Positions 8,021 to 16,864 of a stretch of 64,000 nt of DNA are shown here, in pieces. The notes under the pieces are model-generated. The model was not told the origin of the DNA. It did not search any database and worked only from the letters and a program-made list of their open reading frames with translations. The position numbers and the translations under genes were made by a program. The DNA lies in NCBI RefSeq assembly GCF_038024875.1, contig NZ_CP136136.1, positions 2,418,001 through 2,482,000 on the forward strand. Direction: 5' to 3'. This DNA is from Gordonia rubripertincta (GTDB lineage: Bacteria; Actinomycetota; Actinomycetes; Mycobacteriales; Mycobacteriaceae). Position 1 is the stretch's first letter. The number at the start of each line of letters is the position of its first letter.

Positions 8021-8542
8021 TTCACGTGGTTGAGTCTGCGGCAGCTGTTTCATGTGCTGAGGCAAGGGCTGGTGTTTCGGTGGGTGAGGGGCGCCAGAAG
8101 ACGTGACAGGCGATGACGTTCCGAAGGCGCGCTAAGGGTCGTACTCTCGGCCGTTACATCGGCTGTCTGGGAAATGGGTTGAAGCACATCGAGCGTGGGC
8201 GTCGCTCGATTGTGATAGTGCTGTCGGACCCTTCCAGCACCCTGCGGATGGTAAGGATGGCGGGACCACATTGAGGTCGGTACAGCTACTGCACGCAGCA
8301 AATCGAGGCTTCTTGCTGGAATAGCTTCGGACGACGCTTCGGCGCACCGTGACTGGCAGTTCCAATACCAGTTAGAGGTCGGTTAATGCCACGCACTCGT
8401 GCCTGACGTCGGCGGCTGCACGGCGCACGGTGATGGGAGTGGTTGCGGCGTCGATCCGTCGAGCTTGGCGGACGTATCCTGGGAAAACAGCTCCGTCCGC
8501 GCATGGAGACGCACTGCCGAAGCTACTTCTTACCCGATCCAA
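8021..8542. other. Gene-free stretch between the nested IS and the small membrane protein
   Basis: About 520 bases without a credible gene. Short open frames occur on both strands but none has a recognisable domain, a good start site or coding-like composition. It may be debris of genes lost around the insertion; I could not identify any parent. Confidence 0.5.
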
Positions 8543-8848
8543 CTACTCGTCGTACCTTCGCCGTTCTCGAGTCTTCGTGAAAGTGATTGCGGCGATGCCC
8601 ACTCCGATGATCGAGAGAATGTCCGATTCGGTGAATCCGTGGTCGACGGTGATCGTCACCAACACCCGACCTTCGATTGGTCCGTTCCCGAACAGCCAGG
8701 CTACGGATAGAAATGCCAGAACCGCGGCGGCGCGGTACGTCGGACGCGCCAGGCACCACGCGCCGGTCACGAATAGGAGGTTCAGTAGCACCAGCGCGTG
8801 GAACACCGATGGGTCGACGGGGTGGCCAGGCATCCGATCAGTATCCAT
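8543..8848 (-). CDS. Small membrane protein, 101 aa
   Basis: Three hydrophobic segments can be seen: VFHALVLLNLLFVTGAWCLA (about residues 15-34), a second from about residue 38 to 57 ending in FLSVAWLFG, and one near 73-92 (ILSIIGVGIAAITF), followed by the basic tail TKTRERRR. The topology would put the basic tail in the cytoplasm. It starts with ATG at 8848, 48 bases after the stop of rmlA on the same strand, so it may be cotranscribed. No family known to me; function unknown. Confidence 0.6.
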   Translation of the reverse strand: MDTDRMPGHPVDPSVFHALVLLNLLFVTGAWCLARPTYRAAAVLAFLSVAWLFGNGPIEGRVLVTITVDHGFTESDILSIIGVGIAAITFTKTRERRRYDE

Positions 8849-8896
8849 GCCTCGCTTGTGTCCCCGGGCCGGGGGACACTGTGAGCGTCGCGGAGC

Positions 8897-9772
8897 TCAG
8901 AACGCTCGACCCCGTGACAGGATTTCGAGCAGATAGTCGCCATACCCCGACTTCTGCAGCTTCACAGCTCGTGCACGGAGTTCTTCATCGCCAATGAACC
9001 CTTGACGCCATGCAATTTCCTCTGGCGCCGCGATCTTCAATCCCTGGCGCTGTTCGACGGTGCGGACGAAGTTGCCGGCGTCGAGGAGGCTGTCGAAGGT
9101 GCCGGTGTCGAGCCAGGCAGTCCCGCGCGGCAAGACTCGCACGGACAACTTCCCCTGCTCGAGGTACTCAGCGTTGATGTCGGTGATCTCGTATTCCCCG
9201 CGTGCGCTGGGTTTAAGGTTGCGCGCGATCTCGACGACGTCGTTGTCGTAGAAGTACAGACCCGGGACGGCCCAGTTACTCTTCGGCTGGGTCGGCTTCT
9301 CTTCGAGGGAGATCGCGTTGCCGTCAGGATCGAACTCAACCACGCCGTAGGCCTCGGGGTTCGCAACCCAGTAGGCGAAGATGGCGCCTCCGTCGATGTT
9401 CTCAAATCCCTGAAGCTGGCTACCAACGCCGGGGCCGTAGAAGATGTTGTCACCCAGGACAAGTGCGACGGACTCGTCGCCGATGTGGTCGGCACCGAGG
9501 GTGAAGGCCTGGGCGAGGCCGTCGGGCGAGGGCTGGGTCTTGTAGGTGAGGTTGATGCCGAACTGATCACCATTGCCGAGCAACCCCTGGAAGGCCGGCG
9601 CGTCGTGCGGGGTGGTGATGATGAGGATGTCGCGGATGCCGGCGAGCATCAGCGTCGAGAGCGGGTAGTAGATCATCGGCTTGTCGTAGACCGGGACGAG
9701 CTGCTTGCTCACACCCTGGGTGATGGGGTGGAGCCGAGATCCGGTGCCGCCGGCAAGGATGATGCCCTTCAT
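8897..9772 (-). CDS. rmlA: Glucose-1-phosphate thymidylyltransferase
   Basis: Makes dTDP-glucose from glucose-1-phosphate and dTTP, the first step to dTDP-rhamnose. The 291-aa length is standard. The nucleotide-binding signature GGTGSRLHPITQGVSKQLVP lies at residues 8-27, followed by YDKPMIYYPLSTLMLAGI, the active-site stretch ALVLGDNIFYG near 103-113, and EEKPTQPKSNWAVPGLYFYD near 158-177. It is divergent from rmlB across a 125-base gap that should hold both promoters. rmlC and rmlD are not in the window. Confidence 0.96.
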   Translation of the reverse strand: MKGIILAGGTGSRLHPITQGVSKQLVPVYDKPMIYYPLSTLMLAGIRDILIITTPHDAPAFQGLLGNGDQFGINLTYKTQPSPDGLAQAFTLGADHIGDESVALVLGDNIFYGPGVGSQLQGFENIDGGAIFAYWVANPEAYGVVEFDPDGNAISLEEKPTQPKSNWAVPGLYFYDNDVVEIARNLKPSARGEYEITDINAEYLEQGKLSVRVLPRGTAWLDTGTFDSLLDAGNFVRTVEQRQGLKIAAPEEIAWRQGFIGDEELRARAVKLQKSGYGDYLLEILSRGRAF

Positions 9773-9897
9773 GACTGCAGGCTAAACGCCCAATGGAGCA
9801 TTTGCAGAACTGGGTCGGTACTCTGTGACAAATTCTGCACAGTCATTGTCCTCGATTTGTGTGACTGCAATTCGTTAATCTTTGTGAAGGATTCTTC

Positions 9898-10992
9898 ATG
9901 CAAATTCTCGTGACCGGTGGTGCCGGTTTCATCGGCGCCAACTTCGTGCTGCGCACCCTGACCACCCGCCCCGACGTGACGATCCGGGTACTGGACAAAC
10001 TCACCTACGCCGCCAACCCCGAGACCCTCGCCCCGGTCGCCGACCGCGTCGAACTCATCGAAGGCGACATCGCCGACGCCGCCCTGGTCGACAAGCTGGT
10101 GGGCGAGGCCGATCTGGTGGTGCATTTCGCCGCCGAATCCCACAACGACAACTCCCTGGCCGACCCCTCGGCCTTCGTACACACCAACCTCGTGGGCACC
10201 TACACCCTGCTCGAAGCCGTGCGCGCCCACCAGGTGCGCTACCACCACATCAGCACCGACGAGGTCTACGGCGACCTCGACCTCGACGACCCCGCCCGCT
10301 TCACCGAGCACACCGCCTACAACCCGTCGAGCCCCTACTCCTCGACCAAAGCCGGCTCCGACCTGCTCGTGCGCGCCTGGGTACGCTCCTTCGGCGTCGC
10401 CGCGACCATCTCCAACTGCTCCAACAACTACGGCCCGTACCAACACATCGAGAAATTCATCCCCCGCCAGATCACCAACGTGCTCTCCGGGGTGCGCCCC
10501 AAGCTCTACGGCGACGGCCGCAACGTGCGCGACTGGATCCACGTCGACGACCACAACGACGCCGTGTGGACCATCATCGACAAAGGTCAGATCGGCGAAA
10601 CCTATCTGATCGGCGCCGACGGCGAAGTCGACAACCGCACCGTCGTCGAAACCATCCTCGAACTCCTCGGCCAGTCGGCCGATGCGTTCGACTTCGTCAC
10701 CGACCGCCCCGGCCACGACCGCCGCTACGCCATCGACTCCACCCGCCTACGCACCGAACTCGGCTGGACCCCCAACTACGTCGACTTCCGCGCCGGCCTG
10801 GCCGCCACCATCGACTGGTACCGCGACAACACCGACTGGTGGCAGCCCGCCAAGGACGCCGTCGAACAGAAATACGCCGCCACCGAGCGGGACTGTCGTG
10901 AGAACGGTGTAAGTGGCCTTACCGCCCTCGGTGTGTCGGGGGCAGGAAGGTCGCATCATGACCGACACTCTGGTGGCTGTGGAGCCATCTGA
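9898..10992 (+). CDS. rmlB: dTDP-glucose 4,6-dehydratase with IS-derived C-terminus
   Basis: Converts dTDP-glucose to dTDP-4-keto-6-deoxyglucose. The NAD-binding motif GGAGFIGANF is at residues 7-16; STDEVYGDLD near 119-128 carries the catalytic Thr/Asp/Glu and YSSTKAGSD the Tyr-xxx-Lys pair. An IS256-type element entered after codon 331 (ATER). Removing it joins ATER to Val-Thr-Ser-stop at 12322-12333, giving an original length of 334 aa. As it stands, the protein runs 33 codons into the IS to a stop at 10992, for 364 aa. The catalytic core is intact, so activity may survive. The RBS GAAGGA lies just before the ATG. Confidence 0.93.
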   Translation: MQILVTGGAGFIGANFVLRTLTTRPDVTIRVLDKLTYAANPETLAPVADRVELIEGDIADAALVDKLVGEADLVVHFAAESHNDNSLADPSAFVHTNLVGTYTLLEAVRAHQVRYHHISTDEVYGDLDLDDPARFTEHTAYNPSSPYSSTKAGSDLLVRAWVRSFGVAATISNCSNNYGPYQHIEKFIPRQITNVLSGVRPKLYGDGRNVRDWIHVDDHNDAVWTIIDKGQIGETYLIGADGEVDNRTVVETILELLGQSADAFDFVTDRPGHDRRYAIDSTRLRTELGWTPNYVDFRAGLAATIDWYRDNTDWWQPAKDAVEQKYAATERDCRENGVSGLTALGVSGAGRSHHDRHSGGCGAI

Positions 10993-12310
10993 TGAACACG
11001 ATGACGGGATCGTCGAGGTGCCTGCGGACCGCAGCGTCGATGAACTCGAGGTAGCCCGCGAGCTGGTCCGCCAGGCCCGGGAGGCCGGGGTCCGCCTGAC
11101 CGGTCTGCGATGGGTTGCTCAAAGCGATGACGAAAACGGTGCTCGAGACGGCGCTCGATGAAGAGATGTCTGAGCATCTCGGTTACGACAAGCACGACCA
11201 GCGTGGTCGTGGGAGTGGCAACTCGCGCAACGGGTCTCGGTCGAAGAACGTGCTGACTGATGCGTGTGGGCAGGTCGAGATCGATGTCCCCCGGGACCGG
11301 GCGGGCACCTTCGAGCCGCAGATCGTGAAGAAGCGCCAACGCCGCTTGACTGATGTGGATGAGGTGGTGTTGTCGTTGTATGCCCGTGGGCTCACCACCG
11401 GTGAAATCAGTGCCCATTTCGCCGACATCTACGGTGCTGCGGTTTCCAAAGACACGATCAGCCGGATCACCGACCGGGTGCTCGAAGAGATGGCCACCTG
11501 GCATGCCCGTCCGCTCGAACGCGTCTACGCCGCGGTGTTCATCGACGCCATCCATGTCAGAATCCGCGATGGGCAGGTAGGGCCCCGGCCGATCTACGCC
11601 GCGATCGGGGTGGATCTGGCCGGGCAACGTGACGTGCTCGGGATGTGGGCAGGTGAAGGCGATGGTGAGTCGGCAAAGTACTGGCTGGCGGTGCTTACCG
11701 AGCTGAAGAACCGGGGTGTAGCCGACATCTTCTTCCTCGTCTGCGACGGGCTCAAAGGCCTGCCGCAATCAGTCGGGGCGGTCTTTCCCGACACAGTGGT
11801 GCAGACGTGTGTCATCCATCTGATCCGAGGCACATTCCGCTATTCCGGCCGCCAGCACCGCGATGCTATCGCCAAGTCGATCACACCGATCTACACCGCC
11901 CCCACCGCTGCAGCCGCGGCCGCGGCGCTGGATGCGTTCGACGCCGAGTGGGGCACCGGTACCCGGCAGCTATCCGGTTGTGGCGCAACGCATGGCAAGA
12001 ATTCATACCGTTCCTCGACTACGACATCGAGGTCCACAACGTGATCTGCTCGACGAATGCGATCGAGGCGCTCAACGCCCGCTACCGGCGCGCAGTGCGG
12101 GCTCGTGGGCATTTCCCGAACGAGCAATCGGCGCTAAAGTGCCTGTACCTGGTGACCCGGTCGCTCGACCCGACCGGCACCGGACAGAAACGATGGACAA
12201 TGCGGTGGAAACCAGCACTCAACGCATTCGCCATCACCTTCGCCGACCGCATGCCGGCCAGCGAGGACAACTAATCGAAAACGCCACTTACACCGTTAAT
12301 CTGATACTCC
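10891..12310 (+). mobile_element. IS256-family element inserted in the 3' end of rmlB
   Basis: The inner terminal inverted repeats contain AACGGTGTAAGTGGC (left, from about 10903) and its complement near the right end. The 12-base sequence CCACCGAGCGGG occurs at 10880-10891 and 12311-12322 and must include the target duplication (8-9 bases are usual in this family), so the exact tips are uncertain by a few bases. The element carries one transposase gene inactivated by two frameshifts. Confidence 0.85.
10958..12274 (+). pseudogene. IS256-family transposase with two frameshifts
   Basis: The frame opens at ATG 10958 (MTDTLVAVEPSDEHDDGIVE). Near 11105 one extra base breaks it, and homology continues in another frame with LLKAMTKTVLETALDEEMSE. 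Near 11963 a missing base returns it to the first frame, which reads RYPAAIRLWRNAWQEF and ends at 12274. The DDE residues can be followed across the parts: Asp in VFIDAIHVRIRDG, Asp in FFLVCDGLKGLPQS, and Glu in STNAIEALNARYRR. The changes are a +1 and a -1, so the middle is out of frame and no full transposase is expected without frameshifting. Confidence 0.85.
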
Positions 12311-12339
12311 CCACCGAGCGGGTCACGAGCTGAGCTACG

Positions 12340-13347
12340 TCAGCGGTGCGTCCATTGAGAGAGACTCTCGCGGAATGCCGCGGTGCTCGCGGATGACGAG
12401 TTGAATCTCCAGTCGCGTTCCTTGTCCATCTGGAACCAGACGAACCCCGAGACTCGCTCGCTTGTCTCGATGACGGTGAAGAACTCTCGGATCCACTGTG
12501 CCTTGAGTCCTGGTTGATTTCCCTCAGCACAGCCGACTTCGGTCACGAGGATTGGAAGGTTGGGCGTAAGCCTGTCAAGGGCCGCGACGCTGTGTGAGAA
12601 GAGCTTGTCGGCAGACTGCCACTGGTGCCCAGGGATCGTGCCCCAGTTGTAGCCGTCCAGTCCGAGATAGTCCACGAACTCGTGCCCCGGGAAGCAATTG
12701 GTGAAGTCGGTAGTGCCCTCCGTGATTGCGTTGGGAGCCCAGACGAAGCTGACATTGGAAGCTGCGCTGCTGATGATCGCGTACATCCGCTGCCAAGCGG
12801 CCCGGTATTCAGCTGCGGAGTTGCCGCTTACACCTACGGACCACGGGTACCAGGAACCGTTCATCTCCTGTGCGAATCTCAACAAGACAGGGTGCTTCCA
12901 CGAGGAAAGCTGACCGGCCCACCGATGCAGCGCAGCATCGTGCTGACCGGCGGCGACTCTTCTCGGAGCAAACTCGGATTGAGTTTGCCCGGCGTACGGA
13001 TTCCATGGCTCCAAGGTGAGGAGGGGAGTAGCGGCGACCCGCTGGACCACGTCCAGAGTTGCAACCGGGAGCTGATCATTCATCGACACAAACACATGAA
13101 CGATGTTGGGTTTCGTCCCAGCCAGCTGCGCTAGTTGATCGATAGCTTTCGCTGAACCCGCACTGGAGAGGACGCTTCCTGGCAGGAAGCAACCCCAATA
13201 GTGCTGGGGCAGCGAGTTTGAAGGCGATCCATGATCTGCTGACGAGCAGGCGGCAAAGTACGTCGAGGTCGCGGTTCCGACACTCGCCAACAGGAAGTTG
13301 CGCCGAGTAAGGAACCGGGATGGCCTCGCCGGACTGGTAGGGTGCAT
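12340..13347 (-). CDS. GH26-like glycoside hydrolase, Tat-exported lipoprotein
   Basis: Likely cuts beta-mannan-like or related polysaccharide outside the membrane. The start at ATG 13347 gives a twin-arginine leader, FLTRRNFLLASVGTATSTYF, ending in a lipobox-like AACSS. The mature part (about 300 aa) has family 26 hallmarks: the acid/base Glu in LLRFAQEMNGSWYPWSV and the nucleophile Glu in PILVTEVGCAEG, with the Trp-rich VWFQMD near the end. It lies convergent to rmlB and divergent from the exopolysaccharide operon, so a role in trimming the local polymer is plausible. Substrate is not fixed by sequence. Confidence 0.8.
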   Translation of the reverse strand: MHPTSPARPSRFLTRRNFLLASVGTATSTYFAACSSADHGSPSNSLPQHYWGCFLPGSVLSSAGSAKAIDQLAQLAGTKPNIVHVFVSMNDQLPVATLDVVQRVAATPLLTLEPWNPYAGQTQSEFAPRRVAAGQHDAALHRWAGQLSSWKHPVLLRFAQEMNGSWYPWSVGVSGNSAAEYRAAWQRMYAIISSAASNVSFVWAPNAITEGTTDFTNCFPGHEFVDYLGLDGYNWGTIPGHQWQSADKLFSHSVAALDRLTPNLPILVTEVGCAEGNQPGLKAQWIREFFTVIETSERVSGFVWFQMDKERDWRFNSSSASTAAFRESLSQWTHR

Positions 13348-13993
13348 CGCTGCATTGTCCCCGATCGGCGCAGCAAGTACGGCGGTGCTTACGGGATACC
13401 CGGTCAGCCGGGCGCCGTGAAGATCGGGTGTTAAACCTCTATCGGGACTGTTTACGAGAATGTCACGTCGAATACCCCGAATGCCCGATATGGGATTTGA
13501 GAAGGGCAATCATTATCCAATGAAATCAAATCTCGACAGAATGTCGTACGATTCGCGTGATTTCTGACGATGTTCTGGCTGGATTGTCGCGCCAGGCAGG
13601 CAACTCGCCCACAGCACCGGGAATGTGATGACCAACACACTATCGCAGAGTAACTTGGGTCGAAAGTCCCTGGCATGACGCGCAATCCAGCAGGAGAAGT
13701 GCGATGTTCTGGCCGCTTGGGTGGCCTAGAGGCTACGCCGCACTGCTGGCCGAAGGCGGCCGCACTGCCAATGTCGATTTACCACGGGAATGATCCTGCA
13801 GAATTGCACACCGAATGTCGCTCGTCCGGACTACAAGAACCTCCCAAGTTGTAACTGTGACCATCCTGAAATAGTCTCTCAGCATCCGTACAGACAATTG
13901 CGGAGTCGAACGTTAGTCAACGTTCTGGTGGTTGGGCGTAGGGGCCGATCGCCACCTTCGAGTTCATTCACTTTGTGTTGTGGGAGGTTGGCA
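13348..13993. other. Divergent intergenic region upstream of the exopolysaccharide operon
   Basis: About 650 bases with no convincing gene. It separates the GH26-like gene (minus) from the initiating sugar transferase (plus) and should contain both promoters and any regulator sites. I see no clear -35/-10 pair or riboswitch. The sugar-transferase frame stays open upstream to 13790, but that extension has no family resemblance and lacks a good ribosome-binding site. Confidence 0.5.
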
Positions 13994-15511
13994 GTGGCCT
14001 ATCGTCCGGCCTATGACGGATCGGGGCGAGGTTCGGAGCGCACCACGCCAAGCCTGCGCTACGTCAGCAGGGGACGTGACCGGTCTCGGTCGTGGATCCA
14101 TGGTTATGTGGTTCGACTGGCTTGGACCGACGCGGCTATCGTCGCGTTCGCGGTGACGGTGGCGCAGCTAGCGCGCTTCGGCGCGGATAACGCGCTGACG
14201 CCGAACGGAGCTGCGCAGGTGCCTGCCGCCCTTGTGTCCGTGTTGCTCGGCCTGACTTGGATTCTGGCACTTCGTGCCTTCCAGACTCTCGACCGAAGAA
14301 TCGTCGGTTCGGGGTCGCAGGAGTACAGCCGAGTCGTGACCGGATGCCTGGCGGTTTTTGGTGTCCTGGCGATGGTCGACTTGCTCTTTCGGCTCAACAT
14401 CGCGCGAGGGTTCGTTGCCATCGCATTACCCGTGGGTACCGCAGCTCTACTTCTCTCGCGATGGTTGTGGAGGCAGCGACTCGGCCAGCAACGACTGCAG
14501 TCGAAGAATCTTGAGCATGTGCTGGTTGTTGGCTCCGCAGGCTCAGCCTTCCCGATGATCGAGCGACTTCTACGGCAGCCGAATCTCGGGTATCGCGTGG
14601 TCGGGATCTGCCTTCCTACGCGTATCGGCTACCGAGACTCGGTTACGGTCGGGGGCACCGACATCTCTGTATTCGGGACCTTCGACGACGTCAGCAACTC
14701 AGTTCTCGAATCGGGAGCAACAACTGTCGCGGTTACGTCCGCAGAGGCACTTGGTCACGACGCGATGCAGGCGCTGTCCTGGGACCTAGAAGGTCTCGAC
14801 GTGGACATGATGGTATCTCCTGGCGTTACGGACGTTGCAGGACCGCGTGTGATGGTGCGACCAGTGGCGGGTCTGCCGCTACTTCACATTGACAAACCTC
14901 GTTACGAGGGCGCAAACCGATTTCGAAAGGCATTGGTCGATCGAGTTGGTGCGGCACTGATTCTGACGTGCCTAGCGCCTGTACTGGCGGCGGTCGCGGT
15001 AGCCATAAAGTTAGATTCGCCTGGCCCTGTCTTCTATCGCGCTAATAGAGTCGGGCTGAACAATGCGCCCTTCTCGATGTGGAAATTTAGATCTATGGTG
15101 CAGGATGCAGACGCGCAGAAAGACAAACTCCGAGCACAAAATGAGGGTTCCGGCGTTCTGTTCAAGATTCGAGACGATCCGCGGGTGACGCGGGTTGGAA
15201 CATTCATCCGAAGATTCAGCATCGACGAGCTGCCACAGCTGTTCAATGTTCTGGGTGGGACTATGAGCCTTGTTGGTCCTCGTCCTCCGCTGCCGGACGA
15301 AGTGGATCGATATGACGGAAGGGTCGCACGTCGGATGCTGGTCAAACCAGGAATGACGGGTTTGTGGCAAGTATCGGGACGATCAGATCTGTCGTGGGAA
15401 GAGTCTGTGCGCCTCGACCTTTCGTATGTTGAAAATTGGTCAATCATGCAAGATGCGCTGATCCTATGGCGAACGGTCAAGGCAGTAGTGGCGAAAGATG
15501 GTGCGTACTAG
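13994..15511 (+). CDS. Polyprenyl-phosphate sugar phosphotransferase (exopolysaccharide initiating enzyme)
   Basis: Starts repeat-unit assembly by moving a sugar phosphate to undecaprenyl phosphate. GTG at 13994 is preceded by GGGAGG at six bases, giving 505 aa. About four N-terminal membrane segments are followed by a nucleotide-binding-like middle domain (VLVVGSAGSAFPMIERLLRQ). The catalytic domain holds a membrane segment (residues about 312-335), SPGPVFYRANRVG, MWKFRSMVQDAD, RRFSIDELPQLFNVLGG and MSLVGPRPP, all typical of the WcaJ/WbaP/CpsE family. It is first in a run of tightly spaced genes reaching 26596; its stop touches the ATG of ugd. Confidence 0.93.
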   Translation: MAYRPAYDGSGRGSERTTPSLRYVSRGRDRSRSWIHGYVVRLAWTDAAIVAFAVTVAQLARFGADNALTPNGAAQVPAALVSVLLGLTWILALRAFQTLDRRIVGSGSQEYSRVVTGCLAVFGVLAMVDLLFRLNIARGFVAIALPVGTAALLLSRWLWRQRLGQQRLQSKNLEHVLVVGSAGSAFPMIERLLRQPNLGYRVVGICLPTRIGYRDSVTVGGTDISVFGTFDDVSNSVLESGATTVAVTSAEALGHDAMQALSWDLEGLDVDMMVSPGVTDVAGPRVMVRPVAGLPLLHIDKPRYEGANRFRKALVDRVGAALILTCLAPVLAAVAVAIKLDSPGPVFYRANRVGLNNAPFSMWKFRSMVQDADAQKDKLRAQNEGSGVLFKIRDDPRVTRVGTFIRRFSIDELPQLFNVLGGTMSLVGPRPPLPDEVDRYDGRVARRMLVKPGMTGLWQVSGRSDLSWEESVRLDLSYVENWSIMQDALILWRTVKAVVAKDGAY

Positions 15512-16816
15512 ATGAAAATGGTAGTGATCGGTCTTGGCTACCTCGGCGCAACGCACGCTGCGTGCATGGCGGAGCTCGGGCACGAAGTCTTGGGAATCGA
15601 ACTAGACGACCGGCGCCGTAACATGCTGGCCGATGGGGAAATACCGTTCTACGAACCGGGCCTACGTGAGCTCATTCTGAAGCACATCACTAGCGGCAAG
15701 TTGAGAGTATCTGGCTCATACGAGGATGCTGCTGAATGGGCGGATGTGTTCTTTATTGCAGTCGGGACGCCACAGAAAAAGGGCGAGTACGGGGCCGACC
15801 TCTCCTACGTCGATGGTGCGGTAAGCACTCTAGTGCCGCTGCTGACAAGAGATGCGCTAATAATTGGGAAATCGACGGTACCAGTAGGTACGTCCACGCG
15901 TCTGAGTACCCTAATCGACGACTCAGCTAAGGACGAAGTTAAAGTTGAGATCGCTTGGAATCCCGAGTTCCTTCGGGAGGGGCACGCGATTGACGACACT
16001 CTGCGACCTGACCGGCTGGTTTTAGGTGTCGAGCCGAATGGCCTCGCCGAGGAAGTGGTGCGAGAGATCTACGCACCACTTATTGAGTGTGGCACACCTT
16101 TTCTGGTAATGGATAATCCGAGTGCGGAAATGGTAAAGGTTGCTGCTAACTCGTTTCTAGCGACAAAGATTTCGTTCATTAACGCCATTGCGGAGGTATG
16201 TGAGGTGGCAGGAGCCGACGTCACGGCAGTAGCCGATGCAATTGGGTACGATGATCGGATCGGAAGACGCTTCCTAAATGCGGGCCTTGGATTTGGCGGC
16301 GGATGTCTACCGAAGGACATCCGCGCATTTATGGCTCGAGCCGGCGAGCTTGGAGCAGCTGAAGCCCTGGCCTTCTTACGCGAGGTTGACAACGTCAACA
16401 TGCGCAGGAGAAATCGCATGGTCAATTTAGCTCGCACGGCGTGCGGTGGGTCAGTGCTCGGCACGAGGGTGGCTGTTCTTGGCGCCGCTTTCAAACCCGA
16501 GTCTGACGATGTTCGAGATTCTCCTGCCCTAAACGTAGCGGGACAGTTGCAACTGCAAGGCGGATCGGTAGTCATCTACGACCCGAAAGCGAAGCAGTCG
16601 TCGCAGGCTTTGTTCCCAACGCTCGAGTATGCAGACAGCGTCGCTGAAGCATGTGTGGGCGCAGACATCGTGCTGGTCTTGACAGAGTGGGAGGAGTTTC
16701 GTCGCCTCGATCCTACGGACGTCGCGGCGAAAGTCCGCAGGAAAACTGTAATCGACGGCAGGAACTGCCTCGATGCCAGCGCATGGCGTGACGCGGGTTG
16801 GCGATTTATCCGATAG
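15512..16816 (+). CDS. ugd: UDP-glucose/GDP-mannose 6-dehydrogenase
   Basis: Oxidises a nucleotide sugar to its uronic acid, most likely UDP-glucose to UDP-glucuronate, so the polymer probably has uronic acid. At 434 aa it has the usual length. The NAD-binding motif GLGYLGATHAACMAELGHE is near residue 5, KSTVPVGTS near 125, the catalytic Cys in GLGFGGGCLPKDIRAF near 265, and the C-terminal LGAAFKPESDDVRDSPA near 330. ATG follows the previous stop without a gap, so translation is probably coupled. Confidence 0.93.
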   Translation: MKMVVIGLGYLGATHAACMAELGHEVLGIELDDRRRNMLADGEIPFYEPGLRELILKHITSGKLRVSGSYEDAAEWADVFFIAVGTPQKKGEYGADLSYVDGAVSTLVPLLTRDALIIGKSTVPVGTSTRLSTLIDDSAKDEVKVEIAWNPEFLREGHAIDDTLRPDRLVLGVEPNGLAEEVVREIYAPLIECGTPFLVMDNPSAEMVKVAANSFLATKISFINAIAEVCEVAGADVTAVADAIGYDDRIGRRFLNAGLGFGGGCLPKDIRAFMARAGELGAAEALAFLREVDNVNMRRRNRMVNLARTACGGSVLGTRVAVLGAAFKPESDDVRDSPALNVAGQLQLQGGSVVIYDPKAKQSSQALFPTLEYADSVAEACVGADIVLVLTEWEEFRRLDPTDVAAKVRRKTVIDGRNCLDASAWRDAGWRFIR

Positions 16817-16864
16817 ACAAGCTTATTGTATTCCTCGAGACAGTGCAGAAGGGTACGGTCGTTT

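Noticed and set aside
8050..8540. Several short frames after the nested IS, possibly a decayed transposase or regulator
   Set aside because: No motif, no ribosome-binding site and no consistent coding composition; recorded only as gene-free sequence.
13790..13993. Longer N-terminus for the initiating sugar transferase
   Set aside because: The upstream 68 residues do not look like the family and lack a ribosome-binding site, while GTG 13994 has GGGAGG at six bases.
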